A program made the position numbers and the translations under genes. The notes under the pieces were generated by a model. The model saw nothing but the letters and a program-made list of their open reading frames with translations. It made no database searches and was not told the DNA's origin. Positions 21,545 through 31,230 of a stretch of 64,000 nucleotides of DNA are shown here, one piece after another (the stretch's first letter is position 1; each line of letters begins with the position of its first letter). This DNA is from Pisaster brevispinus (taxonomy: Eukaryota; Echinodermata; Asteroidea; Forcipulatida; Asteriidae): positions 62,001-126,000 of the forward strand of contig JAMKCF010000154.1 of NCBI GenBank assembly GCA_023634235.1, written 5' to 3'.

Positions 21545-21740
21545 AGGTACGAGTTGACTCGGGTATGAGTTGACTCAGATACAAGTTGACTCGGGTATGA
21601 ATTGACCCGGGTACAAGTTGACTCGGGTACAAATTGACCTGAGTACCAGTTGACCTGGCTACAAATTGACCTTAGTACGAGTTGACTTGGGTACGAGTTG
21701 ACTTGGGTACGAGTTGACTTGGGTATGACTTGGGTATGAT
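21545..21740 (+). repeat. 16-bp minisatellite (copy A), ~12 units
   Basis: Units of the form GAGTTGACTCGGGTAC with drift (GAATTGACCCGGGTAC, AAATTGACCTGAGTAC). The last units become GAGTTGACTTGGGTAC and then lose a half unit. The paralogous array in copy B (31097-31230) has about 8 units, so length has changed since the duplication. Confidence 0.9.
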
Positions 21741-22322
21741 ATGTTTGAATTTGTTCTGTGCAGTGTTTGCTCCACCAAACACAGCCCTTGCAGTCTGATG
21801 ATAACTAATGGTTGGTCAACTTAATGTTACTGTTTGTAGGAGAAAAACAAATTGATTAATTTCTCTCAACCCTTCCTGGTATTTAAGTAAGTTCTGATAC
21901 TGATAAGCATGAGATACTTTCCCTGAATCTGTTTTTATTTCTCCGAGTGTGAAAGGCAAGAGAAGTTATGGTAATATCTCTTTTATATAAACATATAGCA
22001 AAACATTTTGCTTTTGTGAATTCAGTGGTTCTTTGCTTTACTTTTTTGGACAGGATGATGACTATGAGCATCTGTGATGAAGTGTATGGTGCCAAGTCAT
22101 TCTGAAGGATGGGTAAGTAACCAGCTCTTCATTTTCATGTACAAAAATCTGAGGCAACAAATAAGATGCACGGTTGCAGAAGTGTTGTATGTGGTGCTAC
22201 ATTTTGATCTCTTGTCGTTATGGTTTTCTCATATACACATTTGAGGTTATGTCCTCATGCTGGAAATGTTCTATTGTGATAGTTACATCTGAGGGTTGGA
22301 ACACTAGCAGAGCTTACTGTCT

Positions 22323-23293
22323 GTGTGTCCAGTATACCTTTATCATCACATGCTGCCACCATCTGTATCAAGTTCCTATAAATGTAAAAGCAATGATGAA
22401 TAGTGACCTTAGTACCAGCCAGTGGGTCCAAGTTCTGCCTTGCAGTATTACTTTATGTATCATCGATCAGCATCCTCTCTGACATGTCTGAAAGCCTCCT
22501 ATAAGTCCAATAAATTGTTACTACTGTGGTTTGCAAGTGTCACATTAGAGGAAGATATTTTATTAAGATTCTCTTGTAGTATTATATCGAACTGTAAACT
22601 TTAAGTTCATAAATTCACAGAGTCTTTCTCGAAGGCTAAATGAAAAATTCTACATACCATATTACTTCAATGGGAATCCTTTTTCAAAATAGTTTATACT
22701 ATCAACAGCTGCAGTGCTTCTCACCAAGTAAGTTTTTGCTATCAATCTATGACCAAACCTGTCAAAAGCTTAGTGAAATTAGGTCCAAGTTTGATAATGA
22801 TGCTGATATATGATTGTGATTTGTCTTTCCTCAGATGAGGATCCGCAGTAAAGTCTGTCAGTAAAGTCTGCTTACCCAATGATTACATCATCATACGCAG
22901 AGACCGTTGCCAAGAATGCAGTGGTGGTGGTATCTTAGCAGCTGTGACAATGTCATTGTCACCTACCAGACTGTTTACCCATGAGCACGACGACCTTGAA
23001 TACTGTGTCCAGTATACCTTTATCATCACATGCTGCCACCATCTGTGTCATGTTCCTAATGTAAAAGCAATGATAAATAGTGACCTTAGTACCAGCCACT
23101 GGGTCCAAGTTCTGCCTTGTAGTATTACTTTATGTAATATAATTGGCATCCTCTCTGAAAGCCGCCTACAAGTCCAATAAATTGTTACTGCTGTGGGTTG
23201 CAAGTTTCACATAAGAGGGTGATATTTTATCAAGATTCTCTTGTAGTATTAAATCGAACTGAAAGTTTTAACTTCATGAATTCACAGAGTCCA
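22323..23293 (+). repeat. 290-bp unit present twice in copy A
   Basis: GTCCAGTATACCTTTATCAT starts units at about 22327-22622 and 23007-23293; copy B has it once (31849-32140). The two A units flank a 380-bp segment (22623-23001) that matches 34290-34648 and includes the start of a LINE endonuclease frame. So copy A underwent a further internal rearrangement joining sequence from both parts of the unit. Confidence 0.8.
22855..23001 (+). mobile_element. LINE endonuclease N-terminal scrap (copy A)
   Basis: Encodes KVCLPNDYIIIRRDRCQE followed by CSGGGILAAVTMSLSPTRL, the segment of an APE-type LINE endonuclease around RGGGxLxAV. It ends abruptly at ACGACCTTGA where the second 290-bp unit begins. 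The fuller version is at 34505-35216. Confidence 0.7.
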
Positions 23294-23818
23294 AACCCTT
23301 AAACTGAGCGATCAACTAAAACCTTGATCCTTGGAAGTGACTTTTTGAAATGATTTTGCCTATAAAATACAGTTTCATTTAGGGGATTAGATTATTGTTT
23401 TAGGCTTTTGGTATGCCATAATCATATCATTAGCGATGGCACTTGGTAATTTTGACAATGAACTGTCAACACTGTGCTTTTGAAATTAGAATTATCTAAA
23501 GTATTAGAGATTTTGTTTATAATGTGTTCCTGAAACTTTGATGGACCCAAGACCAAGACCGAAACTGCAAAAATGGTCTTGAGACCAAGACCATTTTCCG
23601 AAACCTAGAACACTGATAAAACTTGTTACACCAAAACTAGGACCAGACTACTTAGTCATCCTAGCCTCAATTTGGCTTTATTGATTTGAATGCGAGATAA
23701 AGCTAGATGGACGCACTGTGAACTATTGAATGAAAGGCTTTAAAGAGTGCGTTTGAGATTATTTCATGGTTTTCTTTATGATAATGACAGTGTAAGTACA
23801 TTTATTACTTTATTTCAG

Positions 23819-23910
23819 TTGGTGTGCAGTGCAAGGCTTAGGTGTAGAACCTTTGCGGAACTAGGACAGCATGATCATCTTCAAGAAAGCAAGATTGATT
23901 CTGGATTCCT
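23819..23910 (+). CDS. Exon-like block, unidentified protein (copy A)
   Basis: 92 bp bounded by a strong acceptor (CTTTATTTCAG) and donor (CCT|GTAAGT). One frame is open throughout: LVCSARLRCRTFAELGQHDH, LQESKIDSGF, ending in phase 2. The paralogue at 32682-32773 differs at two positions (one synonymous, one Gly to Arg) and keeps both splice sites. Codon use looks coding against an AT-rich background. I do not recognise the family. Joined to 24541 it would continue in frame to a stop. Upstream exons were not established. Confidence 0.5.
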
Positions 23911-24540
23911 GTAAGTACTTGTTGAATAACCCTTCTCCAAGAGATTCTTCCAATTGACCCAAATCAGCTGACACCATCACCACAATAAATCTTGGTTGCA
24001 TCATTTTGGAAGTCAGTTTTCCTGTGTGTTATACAGTGTAGTGTGCATTTTAGGCGACGTTTGCATTTACCTCGTACCATATCTTTATGTATGATATAGT
24101 CTGTACACCCAGTGCTTTCTGAGTCCTTCAGGAACTTAAAACGAAAATCCACAGGCACCTCAGATGTGATTTGAACCTCTGAACTTCCATATTTGAGACC
24201 AGTTGTCCCAGTAGAACAGTGTATAATTGAGTCATTTAAATTACTGGAGTAAATGCAGTTCAGTGGTTTTGACAAGAAATCAATACTTTCCAGATTTTGG
24301 TCTAGCTTAAATTGATTGGGAAGATTTCCGATTTTAACCCAGATTAACCCAGTGCTGTGTGCGTGAGAAAGGGTCCCAAAATGCACCAATAAGGACTATC
24401 ATCTTAAGATGAATCTTAACTCGATTTCACAAAGCACTAAGATTTGTCTTCCTTATTACCACAGTGATTTGTTTTGTGACATCACACTTTGCTGATAATG
24501 ATGCTGATATGTGATTATGATTTGTCTTTCCTTAGATGAG

Positions 24541-24592
24541 GATCCCAAGTCTGTCAGATTTGGATGACCTTCTCAGCAGTCAGGGCTTTTAA
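24541..24592 (+). CDS. Possible terminal exon of the unidentified gene
   Basis: Using the acceptor at TTAGATGAG (24540), the phase-2 exon at 23819-23910 continues LIPSLSDLDDLLSSQGF and TAA at 24590-24592, an acidic serine/leucine tail plausible as a protein C-terminus. The upstream AG (TTAG at 24534) would instead give an immediate stop. The equivalent places in the other paralogous segments (22841, 34489) diverge after GATCC, so only copy A keeps this end. Confidence 0.35.
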
Positions 24593-25323
24593 AGACCTCT
24601 TCAGAGTAACAGCAGCTTCCAAGATATCTGACAGTCTGGATGAGAACAATTTGTAAGGAATGTTAAAGGACAGCTCTAAGGTGCTCTTGATATTTTAGTT
24701 ATTACCTTTTGATGACCAAGTAGACATCATAGATACTGGTTAATAATTTTTTGACACTTCAAATTTGTATTTAGTAATAGAGAATTCAAGTCAAAAATGC
24801 ATTTGAGCGGCTTTTTTAGCCCAAAGTCTAGAACTGCTTAGTGTGATAATGATACCCATACACATATGACCCCTTGGTGTCACTAGTTGATAGTACGGTC
24901 AGATGGTAGAGTTTGACACAATAACATCTCCTTTTATCCTTCAATTTTTAGGGATAAAATGCCTTATGCGCAGCTATGCGCAGCTATGAACATAGTTTGT
25001 TGTGCACCGCATTGCCGGGAACGGCCATGGCCGTGACTTTGTTGATCGCATTAATACAGGTCAGTTGCACACACGCACGTTAAGCAGCGACCTGAGGAAA
25101 TATTTAGGTCAATGTCAAGCTTTGCTACAGCGTTATGTGTGGTTGGTTAAGTGCATATTTAATGTGTGTTGTGCAAAAGTATTACTTTAGGCCAATCACG
25201 TCTCTCGCTGTAGTTTTGGTGGTTTGATTTGGCGGGTCCTTTAACTTTCGTTTCAGTCAGCAAACGCGAAGGTTCAAAAAATGTTATTGTTGGCGTATTG
25301 TACAAATATCTTGAGTGGTAATG

Positions 25324-26655
25324 ATGCCGTGGAATCGTTCACAGGCCAGTGCGTTTTCGTGAGGATGAAGGGGAGAATTTCGACCAGCCAGCAGTTCAGC
25401 CGCTGGTGAAGAAATCCCGTGGACGGTGTCGAGGAAAGGCTCGGCTAACGGCAGCAGCTCCCCCTGCTGTAGCAGCTGCAACACAGCAGCCACCGCCTTC
25501 ATCTGCCAGCGACCAAGTGTCAGGGATACCACAGGCCGTGGGTTTTCCTGCTTGTGTTGATACTTCTGCTGCCCCTCCTGGTGTTCATGAGGTTACCGCT
25601 GGGCAATCAGCGATACCGGGTACGGGAACCTACCAGCAAGGCTACACGATGATGGGTAGTCCTCAGCCTCAGGCGTCGGCGTCTACGTCTTCAACTTGGC
25701 ATCATGGTTTTCCAGCGGGACCGGGAGTGGCTACGAATGCAGCCCCATCTTCGGCTGTTGCCGGTGGTGAGTGCTCTGTATCTGGCATATCTGGCCACAA
25801 CACTGTAGGCCTTGGCCTAGTTAGTTCTAGCAATGCTGATAATGGGTTAGGCATTAGTCATGTTAGTGCCAGTACACTGGGACAACCTCAAGCAATTTTT
25901 CAGGTTGGGGTGGGTTTGCCGCTTGGGCTACACGTTTCCCAACAAACCAAAGACAAAATTTGGCAGAGTGCCTTTGTGGATTTTTCGCTTTTGTGTTCCA
26001 ACACAACCTTGACAAGTGCTATGTTAGATAAGGCCGAGCCAGCCACAGCTGATTTGTCTCTAGTGGTTGAAAAGGGAGCCCTTGTATTGCGAAAGCCGGG
26101 GGTTACCCGTAAGAAAATAGAATCCCTCGATGTTTGGCAATCTGCCTTCCATACATTTATGGCGATTTTCCCATTACAGTCTACGGAACTGCTCAAGTAT
26201 GCTGAGATGGTCCGGTTGCTGCCAATCAATTTCCCGGCTTCGGGTGGCAGCTCTATGATGAGCAGTTCCGTTTGGAACAAGAGCTGATTCCAATACGATC
26301 ATGGGGCAATCTTGACATGGAGCTTTGGCTTACGGTTGCGGCTGCTGGTGTAACTTCCCCCATAGTGATGGGTAGCAATGTGCCATCAACGCTGTGGCAG
26401 GGGAATAAGCCCAAAGTGGCCAACAAAGGCTGTGTTTGTTTTGCTTATAATAATGGCTCTGGCTGCTTCACGCGGCTTTGCAAATATATGCATCACTGCA
26501 GCAAGTGTTTTTCATCTGGCCATGGGGCCTATCAATGTAGACTGGGTCAGGTTGGTGGGCAGCTGAAGGGGGCCAATCAGGCGATGGTTTCGCCCCTTGG
26601 GCAGCACAGCCCAAACCACGGGCTCCCTCCACCAAAGCGGCTAATAATGTGCTGA
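25324..26655 (+). pseudogene. Gag-like protein with CCCH and CCHC zinc motifs (frameshifted)
   Basis: The likely start is ATG 25324 (MPWNRSQASAF); an extra base in the TTTT run at 25353-25356 shifts the frame, after which FREDEGENFDQPAVQ continues to 26287. The N-terminal half is Pro/Ala/Ser/Gly-rich and probably disordered. A second shift near 26235 is inferred because GFGWQLYDEQFRLEQELIP reads on in another frame. The C-terminal part (26272-26655) has CFAYNNGSGCFTRLCKYMH, a C-x8-C-x4-C-x3-H finger, then CSKCFSSGHGAYQC, a C-x2-C-x4-H-x4-C zinc knuckle. Such a pair is expected for the nucleic-acid-binding Gag of this element class. Confidence 0.8.
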
Positions 26656-27041
26656 ATAATGTCCATAAGCCATTCAGGCCTAACTCAAGGTCCTCTACAA
26701 GGCTGGCAATGGCTCTAAAGGGGGACAACATTAATTGCACCACTGAAACAGAGTTGCAGGCCTGAGGGATTGCCTAAAAAGCTAAGAGCTTATCTAGAGG
26801 CTTTCCCACTGCACCCGCTCAATGGCGAAAAAACAAACCAAAAACAAGACAGAAAGGAACAAACAAATGTGGCAATGCAACGCGCAAAGGGCAAGACAAA
26901 GCAAAACTGGACTATCAGTAAACTGGAACAGTTAAACAACAGTACTGGCAAATGGAATGATAAAAAACACACATTAGATACTACAGCTGTAAACAGTTAA
27001 AAATTGGCTGGTAAAAAAATATATAAAAAATTCTGGCGGGG
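26656..27041 (+). other. Decayed link between gag and RT regions
   Basis: No intact frame. It includes an A-rich, lysine/asparagine-coding stretch (26820-27030) with long runs of A, unlike the rest of the element, which may be an internal insertion or expanded low-complexity sequence. The expected N-terminal part of the RT polyprotein is not recognisable here. Confidence 0.5.
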
Positions 27042-27047
27042 GTGGTT

Positions 27048-28625
27048 ATGGTTCTTTTCGTACCTCCAACGCAAATTAACATTTCAGCTCTCGTGCAATG
27101 GTTGCCTAGCTATAACAATACTGTTGATGCTCAAATCTTATTGGATGGTTTTACGAATGGTTTTTCGTTAGAGTACACCGGCCCAAGGGTAGCCCGCGAC
27201 TCCGACTGCCTGGCCTCCGCCACTGCTCAGCCGAAGATTGTGCACGAAAAATTGGCCAATGAAATTGAGTTGGGTAGGATCGCTGGGCCATTTCTTACGA
27301 GGCCCTTCGCAAATTTGAAATGTTCTCCAATTGGTCTGGTGCCAAAAAAAGAGCCTAACAAATTTCGGCTTATTCATCATTTGTCCTTTCCAAGTGGCCA
27401 GTCGGTTAATGACTTTATTGACAGGGATTGCTGTTCCGTGCACTATGCTTCATTTGATAAGGCAGTCAAGTTGGTGGTTGAGGCCGGGCCGGGCGCATTG
27501 CTAGCAAAGGCTGACATAAAATCGGTATTTAGATTTCTTCCTGTTCCCCCGTTGGATTACGAGTTACTAGGATTCTCATTTGATGGGATGTTTTACTATG
27601 ATAAATGCCTTCCCATGGGATGTAGCATTTCTTGTTCCTTGTTTGAGAAATTTAGTTAATTTCTTGAATTTCGTGTTAAGCTTGTTTGGAGGTCGAAGTT
27701 TGTGACTCATTACCTTGATGATTTTTTGTTTGTGGGCAACACACGGGCCGAGTGTGCGAAATAGCTGGACACGTTTCAAGCCATCTGCGTCAATCTAGGT
27801 GTACCTCTGGCAAGGGAAAAAACAGTGGGCCCTGTTCAAGTCATCACTTTCTTGGGATTAGAGTTGAACTCTGTATCATGCCAGGTGCGTGTTCCCAGTG
27901 TGAAAGTTTGCGCAATTGTGGGGCAGATTAGGCAGGCCTTGAGCAAGTGTAGGATTTCCCTTGTGGGAGTTCAGTCTCTAGTGGGGTCCCTCAATTTTGT
28001 GTGTAAGGCTATTTCTCCGGGTAGAGCATTTTTGCGGCGGATAATAGGGCTAACGCAAGGACTGTCCCGTCCGCATTATCTGGTGCGGATTTCCAAAGGC
28101 GCTCAGCTTGATCTGCTTGCGTGGCTCGAATTTCTTGCCCATTTTAACGGCGTTTCTGTCTTCGCTAGCCTTGAATGGCAGTCCAATGATGCACTCGAAC
28201 TTTTCACTGACGCTTCTGCTTCCATTGGTTTTGGTGCATTTTTTTAGGGCAAGTGGGTCCAGTGTCGTTGGCCGAGTGCGTGGCTAATTGCTTCCCCATC
28301 CATTACTTTGTTGGAATTTTTGGCTATCCAGTGCTGGGCCCCGCTGCTTGCTAGTAAGAAGGTTATATTTCACTGCGACAATGAGGCAGTAGTGCATATC
28401 ATAAATCAGAAATCCTCTCAATGTGCTATTATCATGAGACTTGTTCGCAGTTTTGTATTGCAGTGCTTGAAGTTTAATATCTCAGTTAAGGCGGTGCATG
28501 TTCCAGGCAAGTTCAATGTTATTGCTGACGCTTTATCACGCTTTCAGATGCACAGGTTCCGCGTGGCAGCCCCGCATGCAGACGCGGTTATGACTCCACT
28601 TCCGGACCTACACCAGCTTTGGTAG
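27048..28625 (+). pseudogene. Reverse transcriptase-RNase H, three in-frame stops
   Basis: One frame runs from ATG 27048 to TAG 28623. RT: FANLKCSPIGLVPKKEPNKF, LIHHLSFPSGQSVND, a degraded ALLAKADIKSVFR, LPMGCSISC and the catalytic YLDD in THYLDDFLFVG (about 27697-27729). RNase H: FTDASASIGFGAFF (first Asp), LLEFLAIQCW (Glu), HCDNEAVVHIIN (Asp) and KFNVIADALSR (last Asp), so the D-E-D-D set is complete. In-frame stops at 27657-27659 (TAA), 27762-27764 (TAG) and 28245-28247 (TAG) inactivate it. Role: copying element RNA into DNA in the Ngaro/DIRS way. It overlaps the recombinase frame at its 3' end. Confidence 0.92.
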
Positions 28626-28633
28626 TTGCTGAG

Positions 28634-29536
28634 ATGGGTCGCTTGTTGAATGCTTCAGTTGCACCAAATACACACAAGACATATGATGCCGCATGGAAAT
28701 CTTTTTGTCAATTCAAGCAGAAGCCTCTGATGGGGTCGGCACCGGCGTCAATTGTTGACGTCTGCCGTTTTGTTGCTTGGCTTTCATTGCGTGGTGTAGC
28801 ACCATCCACAATCGCTACATATGTTGCCGGTGTCGGGTTTTATCATAGAATGTCCCATGGTTTGGATCCAACGAGAGATTTTATGGTTACTAAGCGAATT
28901 GAGGGCGCTAGGTGTGATTAAAGGGTGCCCATTTCCCTGCCGCTTCTCCTGTGAATTGTGGAAGCCTTGCCACACGTTTGTTCCTCTAGTTTTGAGGCTA
29001 TTTCATTCCGTGCAGTTTTCTCATGTGCCTTTTTTGGTTTTATGCGTGTTGGGGAGTTTGCAGTTTCTGGAACTCGTTCGTTTCCAGGCGATGTTATGGC
29101 CGTATCAGATGTGCACTTTTGAAGTTTAGGCACTCCAGACGCATGCGTGCAACTTGCTTTCAGGAATGCCAAAAATAATCAGCGTGGCCCGCCACAACTT
29201 GTCCGCTTAGCGTTGCATGGTGATCAAGCAATTTGCCCTGTGTGGGCTTTATCAGATTTTACTGCAGTGCGTCCCATCATTGCTGGCCTAGTATTTTGCC
29301 ACTTTGATGGGCGCCCTCTTACTCGCCATCAGTTCACTGTGGTGTTGTGCAAGGCTTTGGACTTTGCAGGTTTTTCTAATTTTCACATACGCGGTCACTC
29401 CTTCAGAATTGGTGCTGCTTCTACTGCGGCCAACCTAGGTAGTTCTCAAGACACAATCCGTCAAATGGGGCGTTGGCGTTCTGATGCCTTTTAAAGGTAC
29501 ATACGTGTGATTCCAGTGTGTGAATTGAATACATAA
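28634..29536 (+). pseudogene. Tyrosine recombinase of the retrotransposon (broken)
   Basis: From ATG 28634: an N-terminal SAM-like core-binding part (ASVAPNTHKTYDAAWKSF, VAWLSLRGVAPSTIATYVAG). The frame stops at 28919, and a different frame gives AFFGFMRVGEFAVSG with the first catalytic Arg (near 29035), then a third frame from about 29147 gives FHIRGHSFRIGAAS (H-x-x-R) and QMGRWRSDAF. A TAA at 29492-29494 lies directly before RYIRV, whose Tyr codon (29498-29500) is the nucleophile. At least two frameshifts and one nonsense codon, so no active integrase. In life this enzyme would insert the circular cDNA without target duplication. Confidence 0.9.
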
Positions 29537-29565
29537 TCACCCCCTTTTTTTTATATTTTCTACCT

Positions 29566-30119
29566 TTGGTTTACACCCTGCATTTAGGTCCCATATGGAT
29601 AATTGGCGATTCTTTAATTCGGCGGGCGGAGTGTCCTTTAGACTTACCAGTGAGGGTAATATGGAAAGGAAGAGGCGGGGCTGGTCTGGCTCACTTCAGT
29701 GGTTTATGGGCTGATCTGATTCATACCAGGGGACATCCACCAGCATTAGCACTCATTCATCTGGGCACAAATGATATAATTTCCTCAGACGTCTACGCCC
29801 TTTGTCAACAGATTGCTGTCTTAATTAATGATTTTGCTGTGGTTTTCCCCAGACCACTTTGGTCTGGACAGAAATCCTCCCCCATGTTTTTTATTTTGGT
29901 GCGCAGTCTCAACCTGCTGTGGAGCGTAAACGCCGCTCCATCAATCGCTGGGCCAAGGCAAAATGCGCACAAGCGAACGTTCATTGCCTGCAACACCCGC
30001 AGTTCCAGTGGTCGAACACATCATTATATCTTTATGACGGGGTGCATCTTTCCAACCGCGGGAACCAGATTTTTGTTTCTAATTTGCGGCAGTGCATTAT
30101 TTCCATTTTGGGTCACTAA
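29566..30119 (+). pseudogene. SGNH/GDSL-type hydrolase ORF of the retrotransposon
   Basis: Block I is IWIIGDSLIRRAE (catalytic Ser in GDS, 29605-29613), block II GRGGAGLAHFSG, block III IHLGTNDI (Gly and Asn, 29764-29772). A frameshift near 29850 follows, and the other frame (TTLVWTEILPHVFYFGAQ) reaches block V, YLYDGVHLSNRGN, with catalytic Asp (30036-30038) and His (30045-30047). All four SGNH blocks are visible but in two frames. As I recall, some Ngaro-type elements carry such an ORF; its role in the element's life cycle is unknown. Length of about 180 residues is normal for the fold. Confidence 0.82.
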
Positions 30120-30599
30120 TCTTGTTATAACAGTTTTCATGAATGTGTTGTATTGACTGTCCTTCTTTGGTGGGCGCGCTTGGCGCGTTTGGTAATTTAT
30201 TTGCAGTCAGACAGTCAAAACACACATTTTGTGGCACTAATTGTGATCAATAAGACAATGGTTGTATGGAGGGCTTTATGGGGCATGAATTATGGTATAA
30301 TGCTTATTTTGTGATACAGTTGCTATAGCGCTCACGAGTATCAGGAGGCTATAATTCCGACCGAACGTTTCATCGGTGGAAGCGCAACTGTACTTTTCAT
30401 GTAACAACCGTGTATTCTTGTTGCTTTTTGTAGCCTACTGATAATCTTAATCAAAAGTGGGTTCATTTTATGCCTGTTGGCTAATGATAGGGTCGGTGTA
30501 CCAAAGGGTATCCGCCACTTAAATATAAACAGCGTTTGACTTTGACAAAAATACAAACACCAGCTTTGATTGTTTTTCCATTTACATGAGTCTGAGTAT
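30120..30599. other. 3' non-coding region of the retrotransposon
   Basis: Sequence between the hydrolase end and the point where copy A resumes (near 30600). Contains the inverted motif GGCGCGCTTGGCGCGTTT near 30173. I compared it by eye with 24923-25323 for the A1/B1-A2-B2 repeats typical of Ngaro and found no convincing match, so the true terminus remains undefined. Confidence 0.5.
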
Positions 30600-31096
30600 A
30601 AATGCGACATAATCATCTGCCATCTTTGCATTGAAACTTGCGAAGTACATGTAGTCCTCTTTCCACTTTTCCACAAACAAATTGTGTAATTTCCATTCAT
30701 TTAACAAAATTAAACACAAAAAGGAAATAAATTTTACCAATTTAAGAGAAAAAATCCATGGCAAATTTTGTTAAATCAATAGTCAACTAAACTATTCTTC
30801 TTTTAATATTTTTCATCTATTTTTTATTTCTTTTTATTTAAGAATTGCAAGTCTGTCTTAAATCACTACAAAATCACTATTGCTCCATCTTCAATCACTA
30901 CAAAATCACTACTACTCCATCTTCAATCACTACAAAAACAAATTTTCTTCATATTTTAGTGTCTTATTCACTTGGTCTTTTCACTTTCTGGAAAAAAAAA
31001 ATTAGGAGATTAAAGAAAGGAATAGATAATGTATTTAAACAAAGTACAAAATAGTTCACCTAGGAATTTTGTTGTTGCTTACTAAAATTACATACA

Positions 31097-31230
31097 TAGG
31101 TAAGAGTTGACTTGGGTATGAGTTGACTCGGATACAAGTTGACTCGGGTATGAATTGACCTGGGTACAAGTTGACTCAGGTACAAATTGACCTTAGTACT
31201 TGTTGCCATGGGTATGACTTGGGTACGATA
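31097..31230 (+). repeat. 16-bp minisatellite (copy B), ~8 units
   Basis: Same GAGTTGACTTGGGTAT-type units as 21545-21740, starting TAAGAGTTGACTTGGGTATG and ending in the divergent TTGTTGCCATGGGTATG. Fewer units than copy A. Confidence 0.9.

Larger units (their letters stand above)
21245..24922 (+). repeat. Segmental duplication copy A (left part)
   Basis: Aligns by eye, block by block, with 30790-33360 and 35210-35472. Shared landmarks in order: a CACTACAAAAACAA block, the 16-bp GTTGACTCGGGTAC minisatellite, GCCAAGTCATTCTGAAGG, the 290-bp 'ATACCTTTATCATCAC' unit, a 92-bp exon-like block, CAGTGCTGTGTGCG and GTAGAGTTTGACACAAT. Copy A continues after the retrotransposon at 30600-30780. Identity is high over long runs (the 92-bp block differs at 2 positions). 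Confidence 0.88.
24923..30599 (+). mobile_element. Ngaro/DIRS-type tyrosine-recombinase retrotransposon (~5.7 kb)
   Basis: Coding order is gag, reverse transcriptase, RNase H, tyrosine recombinase, SGNH hydrolase, all on the plus strand. No DDE integrase, protease or long terminal repeats are seen. This layout, with a recombinase in place of an integrase, defines the DIRS/Ngaro order; the YLDD RT motif and SGNH-type ORF favour Ngaro. Outer limits come from the paralogue: copy B reads continuously from GTTTGACACAAT (35450) to CATCTTTGCATTGAAAC (about 35491), whereas copy A is interrupted between 24922 and about 30600. I could not find the split direct repeats expected at the termini. Multiple stops and frameshifts make it inactive. 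Confidence 0.88.

Noticed and set aside
22054..22112. Exon shared by copies A and B (GATGATGACTATGAGCATC)
   Set aside because: It has acceptor- and donor-like borders in both copies, but all three frames contain stops, and copy B has an additional one.
27657..28247. Alternative genetic code or programmed readthrough in the retrotransposon
   Set aside because: The EGLN exons and other frames use standard stops, and the element also has frameshifts and another nonsense codon; simple decay explains it.
24923..30599. LTR retrotransposon or endogenous retrovirus
   Set aside because: No LTRs, protease, DDE integrase or envelope; the tyrosine recombinase with H-x-x-R and RYI motifs places it in the DIRS/Ngaro order.
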